From assembly GCF_947487515.1 (NCBI RefSeq), contig NZ_CANKWO010000002.1, forward strand, positions 496,001 to 560,000: a stretch of DNA of 64,000 nucleotides, in the 5' to 3' direction. The position numbers and the translations under genes are program-made. Source of the stretch: an uncultured Litoreibacter sp. Its GTDB lineage: Bacteria > Pseudomonadota > Alphaproteobacteria > Rhodobacterales > Rhodobacteraceae. Under the pieces are notes generated by a model. It was not told the DNA's origin and ran no database searches. It saw only the letters and a program-made list of their open reading frames with translations. Positions 60,683 to 64,000 of this stretch are shown here, piece by piece; position 1 is the stretch's first letter, and each line of letters begins with the position of its first letter.

Positions 60683-61747
60683 TTAAATCGGCAAGCCGAC
60701 GTCGATGGCTTCGAGGTCAGTGTAGGCATCCCCCATGGCACCACCGGCTTCTTGCTGCTGGGTCACAAAGTCATCCAAAGAACCACCCGGGATTAGTCCA
60801 GTGTGGGACGCCATGTAGCGCGCCATGCGAACCTGTGCCCAAGGCAACATCAAGAACAATGTGCAAACAACCACAACCATGCTGGACACAGCGATCCAAA
60901 GCAGCTTGGGTGCCGTCACGTTGGAGGCAAATTTATGTCCGCCATCCAAGGTTGTGTTGTTGTAGATCGCGTTGCGCGTCAAGGCTTGGTAGATGAACGC
61001 AGCAGGCAAGAAAGCAACGAAAAAGATCAGGTAGAACAACGCAATGATCGAAGCGCCTTGCTCTGGGTTATGTTCGATATTTTCCATGGCATACGCGAAG
61101 TTTGCGAAGCTAAATCCTGTCACAACAACGCTGCAAAAACCGACGACGACGATCCATGCAATGGCAACAAGGAAGGCTTTGTAAAACGGTCCAAGGCCAA
61201 CTTCCATATTGAACCTTGCTTGGCCCAATTTGTGATTGTTGATCGAGAAACTTTTTGTCGCACGGTCCAAAATTGGCAGAGTTGTATACAACGTTAAAAC
61301 AGTCAGAAGTGGATAAACGATAAAGACCAAAAACGCCTGACCAACTGCGCCTACGAACCCGAAACGCACATTCGAAAAACTCGTCATACGCGCGTTAAAG
61401 ATCATTGAGCGCACGATCAACCAAGGGAAAGCAACCAGCAATCCCAAAACAAGAATAATCGCCAAAAACGGGCTCATCGCTGCCGCAACCTGAAAGACAA
61501 TGAACGCGGCAATCACGATCAGCCGGCCAATAAGGATTTGCTTGCCGGTGGCGTGGTAGTCGAAGTTGCGGCCTTCAACGATTGTATGGTTGTGAAAGTA
61601 TTTCTTGGTGCGAACTTTGGCCCAAGCGGAATAGATACCTAATGTAACAATGCTCAAAAGTAAGTTGACGATCCAGATGCCAAACCATTCTTTGGCGTTT
61701 CCAGTAAATTCAAACGGCTTAGCGTTTGCAGGTAAGTTAGTACTCAT
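60683..61747 (-). CDS. YjgN family membrane protein (DUF898)
   Basis: FEFTGNAKEWFGIWIVNLLLSIVTLGIYSAWAKVRTKKYFHNHTIVEGRNFDYHATG. Confidence 0.93.
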   Translation of the reverse strand: MSTNLPANAKPFEFTGNAKEWFGIWIVNLLLSIVTLGIYSAWAKVRTKKYFHNHTIVEGRNFDYHATGKQILIGRLIVIAAFIVFQVAAAMSPFLAIILVLGLLVAFPWLIVRSMIFNARMTSFSNVRFGFVGAVGQAFLVFIVYPLLTVLTLYTTLPILDRATKSFSINNHKLGQARFNMEVGLGPFYKAFLVAIAWIVVVGFCSVVVTGFSFANFAYAMENIEHNPEQGASIIALFYLIFFVAFLPAAFIYQALTRNAIYNNTTLDGGHKFASNVTAPKLLWIAVSSMVVVVCTLFLMLPWAQVRMARYMASHTGLIPGGSLDDFVTQQQEAGGAMGDAYTDLEAIDVGLPI

Positions 61748-61977
61748 TGCAAATTTCCCTCATATTCAATGTCGCTCTTTTTTCGCCGATCATAGCTTAC
61801 GTCAACTCTTTTGTGAATCCTGTGGCCCCGTTCCGATTTTTCTGGCCCGATTGTGGGATTCAAGGTCTATGTTTTGGCAGGAGGCCATGAAGGCACCCAG
61901 CAGATTTCCCAACGCGGCCGCGGCAACCTTTTGTCCGGCGCGTGCCTGTCGGTTTTGAATAAGGAGTTCATCGCGCC

Positions 61978-62679
61978 ATGAAAATTGCCATGTGGTCCGG
62001 CCCCCGCAATCTGTCGACAGCGATGATGTATAGCTTTGGGAACCGTGCAGATTTCGACGTCATGGATGAGCCGTTTTATGCCGCTTACCTAAAGCTATCC
62101 GCCACGTCTCACCCGATGGGGGAAGAGATCATGCGGGCACATGAAACCGACCCTGATTTGGTTGCCGCGACCTGCGCGGCCCCAGCGGCACAGCACCGTT
62201 ATATGAAACATATGCCTCACCACATGCTGGAAACCATGCCGATGGGTTGGGCAGATGATTGCGTCAACATCCATCTGATCCGCCACCCTGCGCGTGTCAT
62301 CGCCAGCTACAGTGCCAAGCGCCAGAACCCGACATTGGAAGACATCGGCTACGTCCAGCAAACAGAGCTGTTCAAACAGGTCGGCGGCTACGTCATCGAC
62401 AGCCATGACATTCGCAAGAACCCTGAGGCTGCGCTGCGGTGTTTATGCGAAGTTATTGGCCTGCCGTTCTCCGACACCATGTTGCATTGGCCGGCGGGTC
62501 CGAAAGAATTCGACGGGGTCTGGGCGTCGCATTGGTACGGGGCGGTTCATCGCTCCACTGGCTTTGCGGGGGCTGAAGGGCCCTTGCCGCAGTTGGAGGG
62601 GCACGCCGCTGAACTTTGCGCAATGGCGCTTCCGCACTACGAGGCGCTAAAGACCCGTAAACTGCTAATCACATCATAA
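61978..62679 (+). CDS. Sulfotransferase-like P-loop family protein
   Basis: MKIAMWSGPRNLSTAMMYSFGNRADFDVMDEPFYAAYL; IHLIRHPARVIASYSAKR. Confidence 0.75.
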   Translation: MKIAMWSGPRNLSTAMMYSFGNRADFDVMDEPFYAAYLKLSATSHPMGEEIMRAHETDPDLVAATCAAPAAQHRYMKHMPHHMLETMPMGWADDCVNIHLIRHPARVIASYSAKRQNPTLEDIGYVQQTELFKQVGGYVIDSHDIRKNPEAALRCLCEVIGLPFSDTMLHWPAGPKEFDGVWASHWYGAVHRSTGFAGAEGPLPQLEGHAAELCAMALPHYEALKTRKLLITS

Positions 62680-62784
62680 TTGGCGGGTATTTGATCCGAT
62701 TGCGTTTACGAGATTTCAATACCCGTAAACGCCAATCAAAATTGTTCTTCGGGATCAGCTGCAAAAAATTAACAACAAAACCCC

Positions 62785-62808
62785 TGAGGTAACCCATGGG
62801 TTACCTCA
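62785..62808. terminator. Perfect 24-bp palindrome, probable argG/bidirectional terminator
   Basis: tgaggtaaccca/tgggttacctca, flanked by aaaacccc and agtttt. Confidence 0.7.
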
Positions 62809-62821
62809 AGTTTTATTCAAA

Positions 62822-64000
62822 TTACGACTTCAAACGCTTGTCGCGGGCCGCCAGCAATTTCAAACGCAACGCGTTCAACTGGATGAAACCAGCCGCATCC
62901 GTTTGATCATACGCACCTGCATCTTCCTCAAACGTTACATGCGCTTCGGAATAGAGCGAATGATCCGACCACCGTGCAACCGTGCGCGCGGAGCCTTTGT
63001 ATAGCTTCAGGCGAACGGTGCCTGTCACGTGCTCCTGGCTTTTGTCGATCATCGCTTGCAGCATCTCGCGCTCGGGCGAGTACCAGAAGCCGTTGTAGAT
63101 CAGCTCTGCGTATTTTGGCATCAACTCGTCTTTGAGATGCGCCGCACCGCGGTCCAGTGTAATCGACTCGATGCCGCGATGCGCTTCCAGCAGCAATGTG
63201 CCGCCTGGTGTCTCGTAGACGCCGCGCGATTTCATACCAACGAAACGGCCTTCTACCAGATCAAGACGACCACAGCCGTGTTTGCCACCCAGCTCGTTCA
63301 GCTTGGTAAGGATCGTGGCAGGGCTCATGGCTTCGCCATTGATCGACACGGCGTCGCCGGCTTCGAAACCCACCTCGACGAACTCTGGCTCGTTCGGCGC
63401 ATCTTCGGGATGCACTGTGCGTTGGTAGACGTAGTCAGGAGCCTCGACGCCCGGATCTTCCAGTACTTTACCTTCGGAAGACGTGTGCAGCAGGTTCGCA
63501 TCCACCGAAAACGGAGCTTCGCCGCGCTTGTCAGTTGCAATCGGGATTTGGTTCTTCTCGGCGAAGTCCAACAACTTGGTGCGGGACGACAGATCCCATT
63601 CGCGCCAAGGTGCAATCACTTTGATGTCCGGGTTCAGCGCATAGGCGGCCAATTCAAAGCGCACTTGATCATTGCCCTTGCCCGTTGCCCCGTGGGACAC
63701 GGCGTCGGCACCGGTCTCCGCTGCGATCTCTACCAAACGCTTGGAGATCAGCGGGCGTGCTATGGATGTGCCCAGCAGATACAGGCCTTCATAAAGTGCG
63801 TTGGCGCGGAACATCGGGAAAACGAAGTCGCGCACGAATTCTTCGCGAACATCTTCGATGAAGATGTTCTCTGGCTTGATGCCCAGCAGTTCGGCTTTCT
63901 TGCGGGCTGGTTCCAGCTCTTCGCCTTGTCCAAGATCTGCAGTGAAGGTCACCACTTCGCAGTTATACTCGGTCTGCAACCATTTCAGGATAATCGAGGT
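62822..64000 (-). CDS. argG: Argininosuccinate synthase (5' end truncated by window)
   Basis: Frame open to the window edge ([40 protein letters not shown]); ends RDKRLKS*. Confidence 0.97.
   Translation of the reverse strand, partial: TSIILKWLQTEYNCEVVTFTADLGQGEELEPARKKAELLGIKPENIFIEDVREEFVRDFVFPMFRANALYEGLYLLGTSIARPLISKRLVEIAAETGADAVSHGATGKGNDQVRFELAAYALNPDIKVIAPWREWDLSSRTKLLDFAEKNQIPIATDKRGEAPFSVDANLLHTSSEGKVLEDPGVEAPDYVYQRTVHPEDAPNEPEFVEVGFEAGDAVSINGEAMSPATILTKLNELGGKHGCGRLDLVEGRFVGMKSRGVYETPGGTLLLEAHRGIESITLDRGAAHLKDELMPKYAELIYNGFWYSPEREMLQAMIDKSQEHVTGTVRLKLYKGSARTVARWSDHSLYSEAHVTFEEDAGAYDQTDAAGFIQLNALRLKLLAARDKRLKS

Overview
The window looks like a contiguous chromosomal segment from a Rhodobacterales/Roseobacter-group alphaproteobacterium. 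This is inferred from the regB/senC/regA locus, the gene content and the codon style. It is densely coding, with about 60 believable genes. I found no recognisable rRNA, tRNA, CRISPR array, prophage or transposase. Housekeeping blocks include ahcY; senC-regA divergent from regB; a PAS protein (possible DivL)-tsaE-amgK-murU-addB-addA-trxA run; glnK-amtB; a class A PBP; mlaA-mlaC; a type I secretion ABC/HlyD pair; rsmD; recQ; yaaA; typA; mltB-like; rnr; dapE; dapD; mepA; msrA; and the 5'-truncated argG at the right edge. The signals most worth a second look are: (1) two full TTAA-N7-TTAA CtrA-type boxes, one in front of a kinase-less PAS protein (DivL-like candidate) and one in front of a choice-of-anchor-L/Hint protein; (2) a tandem pair of Hint-domain proteins, one with an intact Cys/His core and one that appears to have lost both residues; (3) a GluR0-like ionotropic receptor with a non-canonical pore filter; (4) an uncharacterised, tightly packed 4-gene operon built around a Tat-type FAD oxidoreductase; and (5) several operator-like repeats and palindromes. 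(2) and (3) sit together between dapE and dapD and may be an accessory insertion.
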